Source: Betaproteobacteria bacterium (GTDB lineage: Bacteria > Pseudomonadota > Gammaproteobacteria > Burkholderiales > Burkholderiaceae_A). Taken from it: DNA of 52,754 nucleotides. Of the stretch, positions 16,984 through 28,285 are shown piece by piece. Position numbers and translations under genes: made by a program. How positions within the stretch are numbered: position 1 is the first letter of the stretch; each line of letters begins with the position of its first letter. A model generated the notes under the pieces. The model had not been told where the DNA came from. It searched no databases and saw only the letters and a list, made by a program, of their open reading frames with translations. Location of the stretch: the NCBI GenBank assembly GCA_016868305.1, contig VGHK01000014.1, positions 1 to 52,754 on the forward strand. Reading direction: 5' to 3'.

Positions 16984-17856
16984 CTACGACGTCAGGGCCG
17001 TCTCGGGCTGGCGCAATAACATCGCCAACATGCTGGCAATCTCATCGCGCATCTGACGGCGGTCCACAATCCGATCGACCGCCCCTTTTTGTAGCAGAAA
17101 CTCGGCCCTTTGAAATCCCTCCGGAAGCTTCTCACGAACGGTTTGTTCAATAACCCGCGGTCCGGCAAAACCAATCAGCGCCTTAGGCTCAGCAATTACA
17201 AGGTCGGCCACAAAGGCAAAGCTCGCCGATACCCCACCCATGGTTGGGTCGGTGAGAACCGACACATAGGGCAGGCGGGCGCGCGACAGGCGCTCGATCG
17301 CCGCAGTGGTCTTTGCCATTTGCATGAGCGAGAACAGCCCCTCCTGCATCCGGGCTCCGCCGCTTGCGGCAAAGGACACAAAAGGCAGTCGGGCCTCAAT
17401 CGCGGCCTCCACACCCCGGGCAAACCGCTCACCCACCACCGAGCCCATGGAGCCACCCATAAACTCAAACTCAAAGCAGGCCACGACCACGGGTAAGCCG
17501 CGTATGGCGCCCGACATCACCACGATCGCATCCTGCTCACTGGTGTCGGACTGCGCCTCCACAAGCCTATCGGGATAACGGCGACTGTCTTTAAACTTCA
17601 GGCTATCGACCGGTATCACCTCCTGGCCGATTTCATGCCGACCCTCCTGATCAAGCAGGTGATCCAGTCGATGGCGCGCCCTGATGCGCAGGTGATGGCT
17701 GCAGGTTGGGCAGACCTGCAGGTTTTTTTCGAGGTCGGTTTTATACAGTACCGAGTCGCAGGCGGGACACTTGAGCCAGAGCCCCTCTGGCACGGCACGC
17801 CGTCGCGACTCATTGTGCTGGATTCGGGGTGGCAACAGCTTTTCAATCCAGCTCAT
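16984..17856 (-). CDS. accD: Acetyl-CoA carboxylase carboxyltransferase subunit beta
   Basis: Half of the carboxyltransferase that makes malonyl-CoA; the alpha subunit gene is not in the window. From ATG 17856 the product has 290 residues and starts [12 protein letters not shown], as in relatives; the frame is open to 17961 but that part is inside trpA. A zinc ribbon is formed by C30, C33, C49 and C52. The crotonase-like core shows [21 protein letters not shown] and [16 protein letters not shown]. The ATG shares one base with the trpA stop (TGATG), so translation is coupled. The trpA-accD-folC order is common in proteobacteria. Confidence 0.97.
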   Translation of the reverse strand: MSWIEKLLPPRIQHNESRRRAVPEGLWLKCPACDSVLYKTDLEKNLQVCPTCSHHLRIRARHRLDHLLDQEGRHEIGQEVIPVDSLKFKDSRRYPDRLVEAQSDTSEQDAIVVMSGAIRGLPVVVACFEFEFMGGSMGSVVGERFARGVEAAIEARLPFVSFAASGGARMQEGLFSLMQMAKTTAAIERLSRARLPYVSVLTDPTMGGVSASFAFVADLVIAEPKALIGFAGPRVIEQTVREKLPEGFQRAEFLLQKGAVDRIVDRRQMRDEIASMLAMLLRQPETALTS

Positions 17857-18728
17857 CAGGCCGCTCCTGTTAAGGGGTGGCATCGGGTGTCGAGTGCCTG
17901 TCGGACCTCCTGGATGAACCCAGAGGCCGCTCCCACCGGATCTTGGCTGGCCTGTACGCAATTTTCCATCAGGCGAATCAACGCACTTCCGATGACCACC
18001 GCATCTGCATGATTACCAACAGCGACAGCGGCCTGGGCGTCGGAGATGCCAAACCCGACGCCAACGGGCATGTCTGTAAAGCCGCGAATCTGCGCCACAC
18101 GCGCCTGAACATCGGAGGCGTTCAGGTTGCCCGCCCCGGTTACCCCTTTTAGAGACACGTAATACACATAGCCAGACCCCAGCCGTGCCACCTGGGCCAT
18201 GCGCTTTTCCGAGGAGGTTGGTGCCAGCAGAAAGATCGGGTCGATGCCCGCCGTCCGCAGCATCTGGCTAAACAACTCGCATTCCTCCGGCGGGTAGTCA
18301 ACGACAAGCACACCATCCACCCCGGCCCGAGCTGCCGCCTGGGCAAAGGCCTCGCTGCCGAATCGTTCGATGGGGTTCGCGTAGCCCATCAGCACCACCG
18401 GGGTATCCGAATCCTTCTGACGAAATTCCGCTACCCAGTCTATGCAGTCTTGAAGACTCACGCCACGAGCCAAGGCGCGTTCACTAGAGCGCTGGATAAC
18501 CGGGCCATCGGCCATCGGGTCTGAGAAGGGAACCCCGAGTTCAATGACATCGGCACCGGCGGCGGCAAGCTGGTGCATCAGCCCTATCGTGCCCTCGCGC
18601 GAGGGGTCACCGGCGGTGATATACGGTATGAGCGCCCGGCGACCCTGGGCGCGCAGAGCAGAAAACCGAGCCCGCATTCGGGCTGAGGCAGCCGGAAGGC
18701 CTTGATGCGAAGCGGCGGTTTCAGCCAA
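17856..18728 (-). CDS. trpA: Tryptophan synthase alpha chain
   Basis: Splits indole-3-glycerol phosphate to indole, which passes through a tunnel to TrpB. The catalytic Glu is in [14 protein letters not shown] and the catalytic Asp should lie in the strand before GYANPI (the usual loop-2 region). The phosphate site is [12 protein letters not shown]. Two starts are possible: TTG 18728, one base after the trpB stop, giving 290 residues, or ATG 18677, giving 273. The second is nearer the normal family length; neither has a clear ribosome site. The stop overlaps the accD start. Confidence 0.94.
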   Translation of the reverse strand: MAETAASHQGLPAASARMRARFSALRAQGRRALIPYITAGDPSREGTIGLMHQLAAAGADVIELGVPFSDPMADGPVIQRSSERALARGVSLQDCIDWVAEFRQKDSDTPVVLMGYANPIERFGSEAFAQAAARAGVDGVLVVDYPPEECELFSQMLRTAGIDPIFLLAPTSSEKRMAQVARLGSGYVYYVSLKGVTGAGNLNASDVQARVAQIRGFTDMPVGVGFGISDAQAAVAVGNHADAVVIGSALIRLMENCVQASQDPVGAASGFIQEVRQALDTRCHPLTGAA

Positions 18729-18729
18729 T

Positions 18730-19941
18730 TTAGAGCGTGAGCCCGCTGGCCTGCGCTACCGTGTGCATGTCTTTATCACCGCGGCCAGACAGGTTCACCA
18801 GAATAATCTGGTCTTTGTCTAGCTGCGGCGCAAGCTTGGCCGCGTAGGCCAGTGCATGGCTGGTTTCCAGGGCTGGAATAATGCCTTCGATGCGGCAGCA
18901 GGTGTGGAAGGCATCAAGGGCTTCGCTATCGTTAACCGGAACATAACAGGCCCGTCCAGAGTCTTTAAGCCAGGCATGCTCTGGGCCCACCCCGGGATAG
19001 TCGAGGCCGGCAGATATGGAATGGGTTTCAATGATCTGGCCATTAGCGTCTTGCAGCAGGTAGGTGCGGTTGCCATGCAACACCCCTGGGGTTCCGGCCG
19101 ATAACGATGCCGCGTGATGGCCAGTTGCAAGACCCTCACCGCCCGCCTCAACGCCAACAAGACTGACGCCAGGCTTGTCGATGTAGTCATAAAAAATACC
19201 CATGGCATTGCTGCCCCCGCCCACACAGGCGAGAACAAAATCGGGCTGGCGGCCGGCAATCTCGGGCATCTGCCAGAGACACTCCTTTCCCACCACCGAA
19301 TTAAAGTCACGCACCATGGAAGGATAAGGATGCGGACCCGCCACGGTGCCTATGATGTAGAAAGTGTCCTCAACATTGGTTACCCAGTCGCGCATGGCCT
19401 CATTTAACGCATCTTTGAGAGTCTTGGATCCGCTATGAACAGGCACCACCTCGGCGCCCAAGAGCTTCATGCGATAGACATTGGCAGCCTGACGTGTAAC
19501 ATCGGTGGCTCCCATATAGACCACGCACTGCATGCCGAAACGCGCCGCCACCGTGGCAGTAGCCACGCCATGCTGGCCGGCCCCGGTTTCGGCAATCACC
19601 CGAGGCTTACCCATGCGCTTTGCCAGCAAGGCCTGGCCGATGGTGTTGTTCACCTTATGCGCCCCGGTATGGTTCAGGTCTTCGCGTTTGAAATAAATCT
19701 GTGCGCCGCCAAGCTGTTCCGACCAGCGCCGCGCATGATAAATCGGGCTGGGCCTACCCACAAAATGCTTTAACTCATGGTGAAACTCCCGTTGAAACTC
19801 GGGATCGGTCTTACTTTTTTCGTAGGCTTCTTTCAGGGCATCGAGGGCAAAGACCAGGGTCTCGGAGACAAAGCTGCCCCCGTAGGGACCAAAGTGTCCC
19901 GAGGCATCAGGGTAGTTGTAGGGAAGGTCATTCGGTTTCAT
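18730..19941 (-). CDS. trpB: Tryptophan synthase beta chain
   Basis: PLP enzyme that joins indole and serine to tryptophan. It has 403 residues, normal for TrpB1. The Schiff-base lysine is K96 in [10 protein letters not shown]. The phosphate-binding glycine run is [10 protein letters not shown], and the monovalent-cation and closure region is [14 protein letters not shown]. The N-terminal [16 protein letters not shown] is diagnostic. It lies 31 bases after trpF and one base before trpA. The rest of the trp pathway (trpE, G, D, C) is not in the window. Confidence 0.98.
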   Translation of the reverse strand: MKPNDLPYNYPDASGHFGPYGGSFVSETLVFALDALKEAYEKSKTDPEFQREFHHELKHFVGRPSPIYHARRWSEQLGGAQIYFKREDLNHTGAHKVNNTIGQALLAKRMGKPRVIAETGAGQHGVATATVAARFGMQCVVYMGATDVTRQAANVYRMKLLGAEVVPVHSGSKTLKDALNEAMRDWVTNVEDTFYIIGTVAGPHPYPSMVRDFNSVVGKECLWQMPEIAGRQPDFVLACVGGGSNAMGIFYDYIDKPGVSLVGVEAGGEGLATGHHAASLSAGTPGVLHGNRTYLLQDANGQIIETHSISAGLDYPGVGPEHAWLKDSGRACYVPVNDSEALDAFHTCCRIEGIIPALETSHALAYAAKLAPQLDKDQIILVNLSGRGDKDMHTVAQASGLTL

Positions 19942-19972
19942 AGAAAGAGCCTCTGAGCAACACTACTGCGGT

Positions 19973-20704
19973 TTAGGTTGGCCTTACCAAGTCAAACTCT
20001 CGCACGGCCTGAACAAAGGCACGCATCCGAACGGGATCCTTTACGCCTTTCTGCACCCGCCCATTAATCACCTGCTCAACACCACTTGATACGTCGATTG
20101 CGGGCGGCGAGAGATCGGCCAAGGCCTGGGCAATATTTTCAAGGCGCAGCCCCCCACTGAGAACCCAGTGGCGCCCCAGGGATCGTGACATGCCCGACAA
20201 AAGCCCCCAGTCGAAGACATGCCCACTGCCACCAAAGCCTATGGAGTCGGCGTCAAACAACACCGCCTGCGCCAGGACCCGCCACGCCTCGAATTCTAAC
20301 AGGTGCGTCTGCACAATAGCCGCAGCGGGTACGGAAGGATCAGATGGGGGCCCCGCAGAGGCTGGCAGCCGAATCGCCTTGACTATCGGGCGCCCGAGAC
20401 CGGCATAGTGGTGTGGCTGCTCATCGCCGTGCAGCTGTATGTGACTGAGACCCACCTGATCGGCCACACGCAAAATTTCTTCTTGGGGGGTGTTTACAAA
20501 AAGCCCCACCAGAGATACCCAGGCAGGGACATAGCGGGCCAGCGTGGCCGCCTGCGCAATGGTGACCGACCGGGGACTGGGCGCGTAGAAGACCAGCCCA
20601 ATGGCATCGGCACCGATATCCACGGCTGCCTCCACGTCTTGCGGACGGGTAAGGCCGCAGATCTTAATGCGGGTGCGGCACAAGGAAGGGGTATTGGCTG
20701 TCAT
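19973..20704 (-). CDS. trpF: Phosphoribosylanthranilate isomerase
   Basis: Third-stage enzyme of tryptophan synthesis (Amadori rearrangement of phosphoribosylanthranilate). It has 243 residues. The N-terminal RIKICGLTRPQD carries the catalytic cysteine, and the second acid is expected in the LFDADSIGFGGSGHVFDW strand. The SPRSVTIAQAATLARYVP and VQLHGDE-like (IQLHGDEQ) segments are typical. The C-terminal phosphate site is LSGGLRLENIAQAL, followed by DVSSGVEQVINGRVQKG. The ATG overlaps the truA stop by four bases (ATGA). Confidence 0.96.
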   Translation of the reverse strand: MTANTPSLCRTRIKICGLTRPQDVEAAVDIGADAIGLVFYAPSPRSVTIAQAATLARYVPAWVSLVGLFVNTPQEEILRVADQVGLSHIQLHGDEQPHHYAGLGRPIVKAIRLPASAGPPSDPSVPAAAIVQTHLLEFEAWRVLAQAVLFDADSIGFGGSGHVFDWGLLSGMSRSLGRHWVLSGGLRLENIAQALADLSPPAIDVSSGVEQVINGRVQKGVKDPVRMRAFVQAVREFDLVRPT

Positions 20705-21450
20705 GGTGCTATGGGGGGATCGTACGCGACATGCCGCAGACAGAGGCCCTGGGCAGGAAAGGTGCGGCCCGCCTGGCTGCGGTCGCGTGATTGCAGCACC
20801 TTAGCGATCGATTGCGGCGGTCGCGCCCCACGCCCCACCTCAAAGACCACACCCATGATGTTGCGCACCATATGATGCAGAAAGGCATTGCCCCTGATCT
20901 CTAGCGTTATCACCGGGCCATCCTGAGAAAAACGCGCACCGTGAATGGTCCGCACCGGCGAGGCGGCCTGACAGTCTGTTGCCCGAAAGGCCGAAAAGTC
21001 ATGGGTACCGATCAGTTGATCAACACCGGCCTGCATAGCGGCGAGGTCGAGTGGCTGAAAGACCCAGGTGGCAAACCGGGCATGCAGTGGGGAGTCCACC
21101 GGGTGGTTATAGATCGTGTAGGTATACATGCGTGACAGGGCAGAGAACCGGGCATGGAAGTCTTCGGAAACCCGCCTGGCCCAGCGCACCCGAATGGCAG
21201 CAGGCAGAAAGGTGTTGACCCCTCGCACCCAGTTCCAGTCTGGCCGGTCTACCGAGGCCGTGATATGCACCACCTGCCCGCTGGCATGCACTCCCGCATC
21301 GGTGCGGCCAGCAGACACCGTCTCTACCGGGCCGCCCACAAACTGCGCAAGCGCGCTTTCGAGATGGTCTTGCACCGTATTGCCGCTAGGCTGGGTCTGC
21401 CAGCCCTCGAAGTCTGTGCCGTCGTACTCCAGACCGAAGGCAAGCTTCAT
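20701..21450 (-). CDS. truA: tRNA pseudouridine(38-40) synthase
   Basis: Isomerises uridines in the anticodon stem of many tRNAs. It has 249 residues. The catalytic aspartate is D51 in SAGRTDAGVHASGQV. Other motifs are LEYDGTDFEGWQTQP at the start and IRGNAFLHHMVRNIMG near the end. Its ATG directly follows the asd stop with no base between, and its stop overlaps trpF by four bases. The asd-truA-trpF order is a hallmark of gamma- and betaproteobacterial chromosomes. Confidence 0.97.
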   Translation of the reverse strand: MKLAFGLEYDGTDFEGWQTQPSGNTVQDHLESALAQFVGGPVETVSAGRTDAGVHASGQVVHITASVDRPDWNWVRGVNTFLPAAIRVRWARRVSEDFHARFSALSRMYTYTIYNHPVDSPLHARFATWVFQPLDLAAMQAGVDQLIGTHDFSAFRATDCQAASPVRTIHGARFSQDGPVITLEIRGNAFLHHMVRNIMGVVFEVGRGARPPQSIAKVLQSRDRSQAGRTFPAQGLCLRHVAYDPPIAP

Positions 21451-22581
21451 TCACAGCAGAATACGAAGCACACGGCGCAGGGGCTCAGCAGCCCCCCAGA
21501 GCAACTGGTCACCGATAGTAAAGGCACCGAGATATTGCGGCCCCATGGCAAGCTTACGAAGGCGGCCCACGGGAATGGTGAGGGTTCCAGTCACCTGCAC
21601 AGGGGTCAGCCCATGAATACTGGCCTCTTTGGTGTTTGGGATCACCCGCACCCAGTCGTTATCCTGGGCAATTATCTGCTCGATCTCTGGCAGAGGAACG
21701 TCTTTTTTCAACTTGATCAACAAGGACTGGCTGTGGCAACGCATGGCGCCAATACGAATGCAGGTGGAATCGATTGGCACCGGCGCGGCAGAAAACCCTG
21801 GGCCTCGGCCAAGGATCTTGTTGGTTTCCGCGCCGCCCTTCCACTCCTCAAGGCTGGTGCCGTCCCCACGGTCGGCATCGATCCAGGGAATGAGGCTACC
21901 GGCCAGGGGCACCAGAAAGTTCTGGGTCTCCTGCGGCGACAGACCCTTTTGAGCGGCCAAGACCTTTCGGTCGATATCGAGAATGGCGCTGGCCGGGTCG
22001 TCTAAGAGGCCATGCACTGCAGAATTGAGCGTCCCCATCTGGGTGAGCAGCTCGCGCATATGTTGGGCACCGCCGCCTGAGGCGGCCTGGTAGGTCGTTG
22101 CCGACATGAACTCGACGAGGTCGGCCTTAAACAAGGCACCAAGGCCCATGAGCATGCAGCTCACCGTGCAGTTGCCACCAATGAAGTCCTTAATGCCACG
22201 GTTTAAGGCGGCATCAATAACATTGCGATTGACGGGATCCAACACGATCACCGCATCTTCGGCCATGCGCAGCGTCTTGGCAGCATCGATCCAGAAGCCC
22301 TTCCAGCCCTTGGCCCGCAAGGGGTCGTAGACCGCCTTGGTGTAGTCGCTGCCCTGGCAGGTAAGCACCAGATCGCAGTCGGAAAGCGCCTGAAGGTCAT
22401 GGGCATCGTAGAGCCGGGCCTCGGTCTTGGGCAGGCCCGCGATCTCTTTGGGCAGGCTGCCCCCAGCGTTCGATGTCGAAAAGAACCGGGCTTCAAAAAG
22501 GCCGAAGTCATTCTCTTCACGCATGCGATGCATCAGCACCGACCCCACCATTCCCCGCCAGCCTACGAATCCAACCTTCAT
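21451..22581 (-). CDS. asd: Aspartate-semialdehyde dehydrogenase
   Basis: Reduces aspartyl phosphate to aspartate semialdehyde for lysine, threonine and methionine synthesis and for diaminopimelate in the wall. It has 376 residues, the Gram-negative long form. The NADP loop is [16 protein letters not shown]. The catalytic cysteine is C138 in [14 protein letters not shown], and the general-base histidine region is [22 protein letters not shown] lies about 5 bases before the ATG. The 66-base gap to leuB is AT-rich with a run of T residues on the transcribed strand but no strong stem, so I do not call a terminator. Confidence 0.97.
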   Translation of the reverse strand: MKVGFVGWRGMVGSVLMHRMREENDFGLFEARFFSTSNAGGSLPKEIAGLPKTEARLYDAHDLQALSDCDLVLTCQGSDYTKAVYDPLRAKGWKGFWIDAAKTLRMAEDAVIVLDPVNRNVIDAALNRGIKDFIGGNCTVSCMLMGLGALFKADLVEFMSATTYQAASGGGAQHMRELLTQMGTLNSAVHGLLDDPASAILDIDRKVLAAQKGLSPQETQNFLVPLAGSLIPWIDADRGDGTSLEEWKGGAETNKILGRGPGFSAAPVPIDSTCIRIGAMRCHSQSLLIKLKKDVPLPEIEQIIAQDNDWVRVIPNTKEASIHGLTPVQVTGTLTIPVGRLRKLAMGPQYLGAFTIGDQLLWGAAEPLRRVLRILL

Positions 22582-22647
22582 TGCATCCTCAAAATAAAAA
22601 TTAAAAAATGATCTGTCGCATAGGCCTGAGGCGCGAACCCGCGGGTC

Positions 22648-23730
22648 TTAGCCCAGGGCCGCCACCACCGCTGCGCCCATAGCGGCTGTACCCACCCGCC
22701 TTGACCCCGGGCGGTCAATATCTGCCGTGGCAAGGCCATCGGCAAGCACCCTGCGCACCGCCGACTCAATGGCATGGGCTGCCGCCTCTAGCCCAAAGGT
22801 ATAGCGCAGCATCATCGCTGCCGAGAGAATCGTGGCAAGTGGATTGGCCTTGTCCTGGCCAGCAATATCGGGCGCCGAGCCATGGATGGGCTCATAGAGC
22901 CCTTTGTTGTTCGCATCGAGTGAGGCCGAGGGCAGCATGCCAATTGAGCCGGTAAGCATCGAGGCCTCATCGGACAGGATGTCACCAAACATGTTGCCGG
23001 TAACCATAACGTCAAACTGCTTGGGGTTCTTCAGCAGCTGCATCGCCGCATTATCCACATACATATGGCTCAAGGACACGTCGGGGTATTCCTTGCCCAG
23101 GCCCGTCATGACATCCCGCCATAACTGGGTAGTCTCCAGGACATTGGCCTTATCCACCGAACAGAGCCTGCGGCCGCGTTTGCGGGCTGCCTCAAAGGCA
23201 ACCCGGCCGATGCGCAGAATTTCGCTCTCGCGATAGACCATGGTGTCAAAGCCCTCACGCTCGCCATTGTCCAGAATGCGCACCCCTCGGGGCTGGCCGA
23301 AATAAATGTCGCCCGTCAATTCCCGCAGAATGAGCAGGTCCATGCCCGATACCACCTCTGGCTTGAGGGTGGAGGCACTGGCAAGCTCCGGAAAAATAAT
23401 GGCCGGTCGAAGATTGGCAAAGAGCCCAAGAGACTTGCGCAGCCCAAGAATTGCCTGCTCCGGCCGCAGTTCCCGGGGAAGATTGTCTAGAGAAAAGTCA
23501 CCCACTGCGCCAAACAAGATCGCCTGCGACTGCTGCGCCAGCCTGAGGGTGACTTCGGGCAGGGGATGCCCACTGGCACGATAGCCAGCGCCGCCCACCT
23601 CGGCAGACCCCAGGTTTAAACCAAAATGTCCCTGGGCTGCCAGTCGACGGAGCACGGCCACCGCCTCGCGGGTGATCTCCGGGCCGATGCCATCACCCGC
23701 CAGTACCGCAATGTTAAGCGTCGTTGTCAT
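22648..23730 (-). CDS. leuB: 3-isopropylmalate dehydrogenase
   Basis: Oxidative decarboxylation of 3-isopropylmalate in leucine synthesis. It has 360 residues. The N-terminal [17 protein letters not shown], the substrate helix [14 protein letters not shown], the catalytic tyrosine region ([24 protein letters not shown]), the metal site [11 protein letters not shown] and the NAD loop [12 protein letters not shown] are all present. The ATG overlaps the leuD stop by four bases. The closing residues are Ala/Val-rich ([14 protein letters not shown]). Confidence 0.97.
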   Translation of the reverse strand: MTTTLNIAVLAGDGIGPEITREAVAVLRRLAAQGHFGLNLGSAEVGGAGYRASGHPLPEVTLRLAQQSQAILFGAVGDFSLDNLPRELRPEQAILGLRKSLGLFANLRPAIIFPELASASTLKPEVVSGMDLLILRELTGDIYFGQPRGVRILDNGEREGFDTMVYRESEILRIGRVAFEAARKRGRRLCSVDKANVLETTQLWRDVMTGLGKEYPDVSLSHMYVDNAAMQLLKNPKQFDVMVTGNMFGDILSDEASMLTGSIGMLPSASLDANNKGLYEPIHGSAPDIAGQDKANPLATILSAAMMLRYTFGLEAAAHAIESAVRRVLADGLATADIDRPGSRRVGTAAMGAAVVAALG

Positions 23731-24398
23731 GCGAGCGCCTTATGAAGATCTGTTCCAAGCCAAGGTTTGTCGGCCAATCGCCGGGCCTCGTAGGCCTTGA
23801 TCTTGTCGGCCTTCTGTAGGGTCAGACCAATGTCGTCGAGTCCATTGATCAGGCAGTGCTTGCGAAAGGCATCCACCTCAAAGGCGCGCTCAAAAACCGT
23901 ACCGTCAGCGGCGCGACCGCGAACCATCTGGGCGGGCAGGTCGACGGTGAGACGAAAACCAGGGCTAGACGCAGTCATCTGAAAAAGGGCGTCGACATCT
24001 GCCTCGGTTAACACGACCGGCAGCAGACCGTTTTTAAAACAGTTGTTAAAAAAGATGTCCGCATACGAGGGAGCGATTAGGACCCGAAAGCCGAAATCTT
24101 CAAGTGCCCATGGAGCGTGTTCGCGCGACGAGCCACAGCCAAAGTTACGACGCGCCAGAAGAATGCTCGCCCCCTTGTACCGAGGCTGGTTGAGCACGAA
24201 GTCTTCGCGCAGAGGGCGTTTGCCGCAGTCCATGCCCGGCTCGCCTTCGTTGGCATACCGCCAGGCATCGAAAAGGTTAGGCCCGAAGCCCGAACGCTTG
24301 ATCGACTTCAGAAACTGCTTAGGAATAATGGCATCGGTATCGACGTTGGCCCGGTCGACTGGGGCCACCAGGCCATCATGAACGGTAAGTGGATTCAT
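23727..24398 (-). CDS. leuD: 3-isopropylmalate dehydratase small subunit
   Basis: Swivelling subunit of isopropylmalate isomerase, paired with LeuC. It has 223 residues. Family motifs are [17 protein letters not shown] near the start, [19 protein letters not shown], and [19 protein letters not shown]. It lies 14 bases after leuC and overlaps leuB by four bases. Confidence 0.97.
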   Translation of the reverse strand: MNPLTVHDGLVAPVDRANVDTDAIIPKQFLKSIKRSGFGPNLFDAWRYANEGEPGMDCGKRPLREDFVLNQPRYKGASILLARRNFGCGSSREHAPWALEDFGFRVLIAPSYADIFFNNCFKNGLLPVVLTEADVDALFQMTASSPGFRLTVDLPAQMVRGRAADGTVFERAFEVDAFRKHCLINGLDDIGLTLQKADKIKAYEARRLADKPWLGTDLHKALA

Positions 24399-24412
24399 AG
24401 CGTGCCATTCCT

Positions 24413-25819
24413 TTACGACGATGAAAGCTGTCTGACATCGATAAAATGACCGGTAACACCCGCTGCGGCGGCCATCGCGGGCGATACCAGGTGGGTGCGA
24501 CCGCCCGCGCCCTGGCGGCCTTCGAAATTCCGGTTACTGGTTGAGGCGCATCGCTCACCGGGCTCGAGCCGGTCGGCATTCATGGCAAGGCACATAGAAC
24601 AGCCTGGCTCACGCCATTCAAAACCCGCCTCGCGAAAGACCTTGTCCAGTCCTTCGGCCTCGGCCTGCGCCTTTACAAGGCCTGAACCAGGGACTACCAA
24701 GGCAAGCTTCACCGACTCTGCCTTCTTGCGGCCCTTGACCACGGCCGCGGCCGCCCGCAGGTCTTCGATACGGGAATTGGTACAGGACCCGATAAAGACT
24801 TTATCGATGTATATCTCCGACATCGGCGTGTTGGCCTTGAGCCCCATGTAATCGAGCGCACGGGTCATACCCTCGCGCCGGGCCGCGTCGGGCTCGGCAG
24901 AAGGATCTGGCACCCGCGCTCCGACAGGGACCACCATCTCGGGTGATGTACCCCAGGTAACCTGGGGCGCGATCGTCTCTGCGCGGATCTCAACGACCCG
25001 GTCGAAGACAGCATCGGGGTCGGAATGTAGCGTCTTCCAGTAGGCAAAGGCCTGCTCCCAGGCCGTACCGGTGGGCGCAAGCGGCTTGCCACGCACATAG
25101 GATTCGGTGGTGGCATCAAAGGCCACCATGCCGGCCCGGGCACCTGCCTCAATGGCCATGTTGCAGACGGTCATGCGGCCTTCCATGGAGAGGCCACGAA
25201 TCGCACTGCCCGCAAACTCAATGGCATAGCCGGTGCCGCCTGCGGTTCCAATAGCGCCGATTACGGCCAAAACAATGTCTTTGGCGGTGACACCCGCGCC
25301 CAAGGTGCCGTCGACTCGCACCAGAAGATTCTTTGCCTTTTTCATCAACAGGCACTGGGTGGCCAGAACATGCTCGACCTCCGAGGTGCCAATGCCAAAG
25401 GCAAGGCAGGCAAAGGCGCCATGGGTGCTGGTATGCGAGTCGCCACAGACCACAGTCATTCCCGGCAGGGTCGCCCCCTGCTCTGGGCCGATGACATGCA
25501 CGATGCCCTGTCGTTTATCTGTAATGTTGAAGTACTTCAGGCCCCAGGTCTTGGCATTGGCATCGAGCGTTTCCACCTGCAGCCGCGAAACAGGATCTGC
25601 AATGCCCTTAGACCGGTCGGTGGTGGGCACATTGTGGTCGACCACCGCCAGGTTCGCCGAATTGCGCCACAACGGCCGGCCCGCAAGTTCCAGGCCCTCA
25701 AAGGCCTGGGGGCTTGTCACCTCGTGGACAAGATGCCGATCAATATAAATAAGACAGGTACCGTCTTCCTGACGGTCGACCACATGCTCTTCCCAGAGCT
25801 TGTCATACAAAGTGGGCAT
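24413..25819 (-). CDS. leuC: 3-isopropylmalate dehydratase large subunit
   Basis: Iron-sulfur hydrolyase of the aconitase family that isomerises 2- to 3-isopropylmalate. It has 468 residues. The cluster cysteines are visible in [13 protein letters not shown] and in GCSMCLAMN. Other conserved parts are [32 protein letters not shown] (two adjacent blocks) and [30 protein letters not shown] lies about 6 bases before the ATG. The 91-base gap to the upstream MFS gene is the likely site of a leuCDB promoter; I see no leucine-rich leader peptide in it. Confidence 0.97.
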   Translation of the reverse strand: MPTLYDKLWEEHVVDRQEDGTCLIYIDRHLVHEVTSPQAFEGLELAGRPLWRNSANLAVVDHNVPTTDRSKGIADPVSRLQVETLDANAKTWGLKYFNITDKRQGIVHVIGPEQGATLPGMTVVCGDSHTSTHGAFACLAFGIGTSEVEHVLATQCLLMKKAKNLLVRVDGTLGAGVTAKDIVLAVIGAIGTAGGTGYAIEFAGSAIRGLSMEGRMTVCNMAIEAGARAGMVAFDATTESYVRGKPLAPTGTAWEQAFAYWKTLHSDPDAVFDRVVEIRAETIAPQVTWGTSPEMVVPVGARVPDPSAEPDAARREGMTRALDYMGLKANTPMSEIYIDKVFIGSCTNSRIEDLRAAAAVVKGRKKAESVKLALVVPGSGLVKAQAEAEGLDKVFREAGFEWREPGCSMCLAMNADRLEPGERCASTSNRNFEGRQGAGGRTHLVSPAMAAAAGVTGHFIDVRQLSSS

Positions 25820-25910
25820 ACGAGACCTCTTTACTTATTCGCTACGCTAGACATCGCGGCCTAAAGACCTAGCAATAATTTGAAAGCATCAGGACGCGCT
25901 TAGATCTCTA

Positions 25911-27116
25911 TTATGACGCCTGCCCCTTAGCGCCGTCTTGCCCCACCTCGGGCACCTCCGAAGAGCCCAGCCGTCGGTCTCGGGCGGCTACCCAGAGGGC
26001 CATTAGAAAGCCCAATACCGCGGCCGCAGCAGAGAACCAGAAGCTCGCCTCGGGCATGATCGCCTCCCAGAGCCAGCCTGCAAGGATTCCGCCCAAAGAC
26101 CCCCCGAGCCCATAGGCGGCCATCGTATACAACGCCTGTCCTCGCGCCTGGGACTGCGCAGGAAACCACTGCTGCACCAGGCCCACAGAGGCACTGTGGT
26201 GCAGCCCAAAGGTGACTGCATGCAGCAACTGGGCAATGATCAGCACCGCAAGGTTTCCTTGTGATACGGCAATCAAAACGAACCGCAGGATCGTGACCAG
26301 ATAGCTTGCGAGCCATACCCGGCGCAGACTCCAGCGCCGAAACACCAGCCTTTGAAACTGAAAGACAGCGATCTCGGCGACCACACCCAGGGTCCAGAGC
26401 AGACCAATCGCCAAGCGGCTGTAGCCATGGCCCTCCAGCCAAAGCGAGAAAAGCGTGTAGAGCGGCGCATGGGACAGAAGCATTAGAAAAGATGCCAACA
26501 AAAACCCTCGCACATGGGGCTGGGCCAAGACCTGCTTGAAGGCCAGCGCAGGCGTTGTAAGGTCATGTACGGGACGGGCAGGAAGCCTTCCGGCAGACCA
26601 TGCCACCAGGCTTAAGAGCAGCATCAGGCCCATGGGCAGAACCCCAATACCAAACCGGTCGAAGGCCCATCCACTGACCAGGACTGCTGCGATAAACCCC
26701 ACCGAACCCCAGACCCTTACCCTGCCGTAACGCCCGAGGTCTCCCTGGCTGGTCTGCATTGCCAGAGACTCGGCAATAGGTACCTGACCCGTGAGAAAAA
26801 GGCTCATGGCAAAGAGCACAAAAAAGAGCGCCCAGAAAGACCAGTCAAAGACCAAGAGCCCGGCCATCGCAAGCGCTGCAACCGCAGACCAGCGCAACAG
26901 TATCGGCACCTGTGCGGGGGAGGCACGATCTGCCAGCCAGCCCCAGAAAGGCGGGCCGATCACCCGGGTCCATTGCAAGGGCGAGACAACTACGCCGATT
27001 TCCGCAGGCGAGAACCCGCGCCCGTTCAGCCAGAGTGAAAGGTAGGGGGCGAACAGGCCTACGTAGGAGAAGTAACTGGCGAAAAACACCGCCAGTGGTC
27101 GAAAGGTCTGCGACAC
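25911..27116 (-). CDS. MFS transporter of the HcaT-like family
   Basis: Twelve-helix inner-membrane carrier with 401 residues. The N-terminus PLAVFFASYFSYVGLFAPYL and the loop GVVVSPLQWTRVIGPPFWGW are typical of the MFS_1-like group that includes the phenylpropionate permease HcaT; the substrate here is not known. The repeat at the domain junction, VWGSVGFIAAVLVSGWAFDRFG, fits an MFS motif-C-like helix. The start is GTG 27116, 17 bases after the aroC stop, with only a weak ribosome site. The C-terminal tail is polar (GSSEVPEVGQDGAKG). Confidence 0.87.
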   Translation of the reverse strand: MSQTFRPLAVFFASYFSYVGLFAPYLSLWLNGRGFSPAEIGVVVSPLQWTRVIGPPFWGWLADRASPAQVPILLRWSAVAALAMAGLLVFDWSFWALFFVLFAMSLFLTGQVPIAESLAMQTSQGDLGRYGRVRVWGSVGFIAAVLVSGWAFDRFGIGVLPMGLMLLLSLVAWSAGRLPARPVHDLTTPALAFKQVLAQPHVRGFLLASFLMLLSHAPLYTLFSLWLEGHGYSRLAIGLLWTLGVVAEIAVFQFQRLVFRRWSLRRVWLASYLVTILRFVLIAVSQGNLAVLIIAQLLHAVTFGLHHSASVGLVQQWFPAQSQARGQALYTMAAYGLGGSLGGILAGWLWEAIMPEASFWFSAAAAVLGFLMALWVAARDRRLGSSEVPEVGQDGAKGQAS

Positions 27117-27133
27117 TGCGAGAAAAAACCGGC

Positions 27134-28276
27134 CTAGCTGCGGGGGGTGTGGTCGTCGGTGACTGCTCTATCCGAGACGAGGGCCTGGCCCGCTATCGGC
27201 GCCAAGGGCGTACGCACGTCTGCATTCTGGCCACGATGACGAAGGGCATGGTCTATGAGCACAAGCGCGAGCATGGCCTCAGCAATGGGCGTTGCACGAA
27301 TGCCCACACAGGGGTCATGCCGTCCATGGGTCTCCACCATGACCGGTTCCCCCTGCAGGTTTATCGACGGCCGCGGGGTGCGAATACTCGATGTGGGCTT
27401 AATTGCAATGGCTACTGTCACCGGCTGTCCGGTAGAGATTCCACCCAAGACCCCGCCGGCATGGTTGCTGAGAAACCCGTTCGGCGTCATCGGGTCTCCA
27501 TGCTCAGAGCCGCGCTGCGCAACACTGGCAAACCCCGCCCCAATCTCGACCCCTTTTACCGCATTGATTCCCATCATGGCAGAGGCAATGTCGGCATCCA
27601 GGCGATCAAAAACCGGCTCGCCCCAGCCGGCCGGAACGCCCTGGGCCTCGACACAGATGCGCGCGCCGCAGGAGTCTCCGGCCTTGCGCAGGCCATCCAT
27701 ATAGTCCTCTAAGGCAGCGATCTGAGACTGATTGGGCGCAAAGAACGGGTTCTGAGAGACATACGCCCAGTCTTCAAAGGCAATCGCAAGCTCTCCCAGT
27801 TGGGCCATATAGCCACGAATCTGGATGCCATAGCGCTGGGCAAGCCATTTCTTGGCAATGGCAGCCGCCGCTACGCGAACAGCGGTTTCGCGCGCAGAAG
27901 ATCGCCCCCCTCCCCGGTAGTCCCGCATGCCATATTTCTGCAGATAGGCATAGTCGGCATGCCCTGGGCGAAAGGTGTTCTTAATGTCGCCGTAGTCTTT
28001 GCTGCGCTGATCCTGGTTACGAATGAGCAGGGCAATCGGGGTGCCCGTGGTCACACCCTCGAACACGCCGGATAGTATCTCTACTGAGTCTGGCTCTTGT
28101 CGCTGGGTAACATGCCGAGAGCTGCCAGGGCGCCTGCGGTCAAGCTCCGGCTGAATGTCGGCCTCAGACAGTGCCAGCCCGGGCGGGCAGCCATCTACAA
28201 CACAGCCGATCGCGGGCCCGTGCGACTCTCCGAACGAGGTGACACAAAAAGAGCGGCCAAAGGTATTTCCAGACAT
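27134..28276 (-). CDS. aroC: Chorismate synthase
   Basis: Last step of the shikimate pathway, which feeds the tryptophan genes downstream among others. It has 380 residues. Diagnostic motifs are [19 protein letters not shown] near the start, [23 protein letters not shown] with the serine loop, and [17 protein letters not shown]. The C-terminal [17 protein letters not shown] completes the FMN site. It lies nine bases after gltX and just before the MFS gene. Confidence 0.97.
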   Translation of the reverse strand: MSGNTFGRSFCVTSFGESHGPAIGCVVDGCPPGLALSEADIQPELDRRRPGSSRHVTQRQEPDSVEILSGVFEGVTTGTPIALLIRNQDQRSKDYGDIKNTFRPGHADYAYLQKYGMRDYRGGGRSSARETAVRVAAAAIAKKWLAQRYGIQIRGYMAQLGELAIAFEDWAYVSQNPFFAPNQSQIAALEDYMDGLRKAGDSCGARICVEAQGVPAGWGEPVFDRLDADIASAMMGINAVKGVEIGAGFASVAQRGSEHGDPMTPNGFLSNHAGGVLGGISTGQPVTVAIAIKPTSSIRTPRPSINLQGEPVMVETHGRHDPCVGIRATPIAEAMLALVLIDHALRHRGQNADVRTPLAPIAGQALVSDRAVTDDHTPRS

Positions 28277-28285
28277 GACCGCATT

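Noticed and set aside
21154-22005. A 283-codon open frame on the plus strand opposite asd and truA
   Set aside because: It is fully antisense to two well-supported enzymes, has low-complexity His/Gly/Arg-rich composition, and shows no domain or ribosome site. It is a shadow of high-GC coding on the other strand.
22582-22647. Rho-independent terminator between leuB and asd
   Set aside because: There are T runs on the transcribed strand but only a weak, short GC palindrome away from them; not enough for a terminator call.
26912-27712. A 266-codon plus-strand frame across the MFS and aroC genes
   Set aside because: Antisense to two real genes and of Arg/Gly-rich composition without motifs; a shadow frame.
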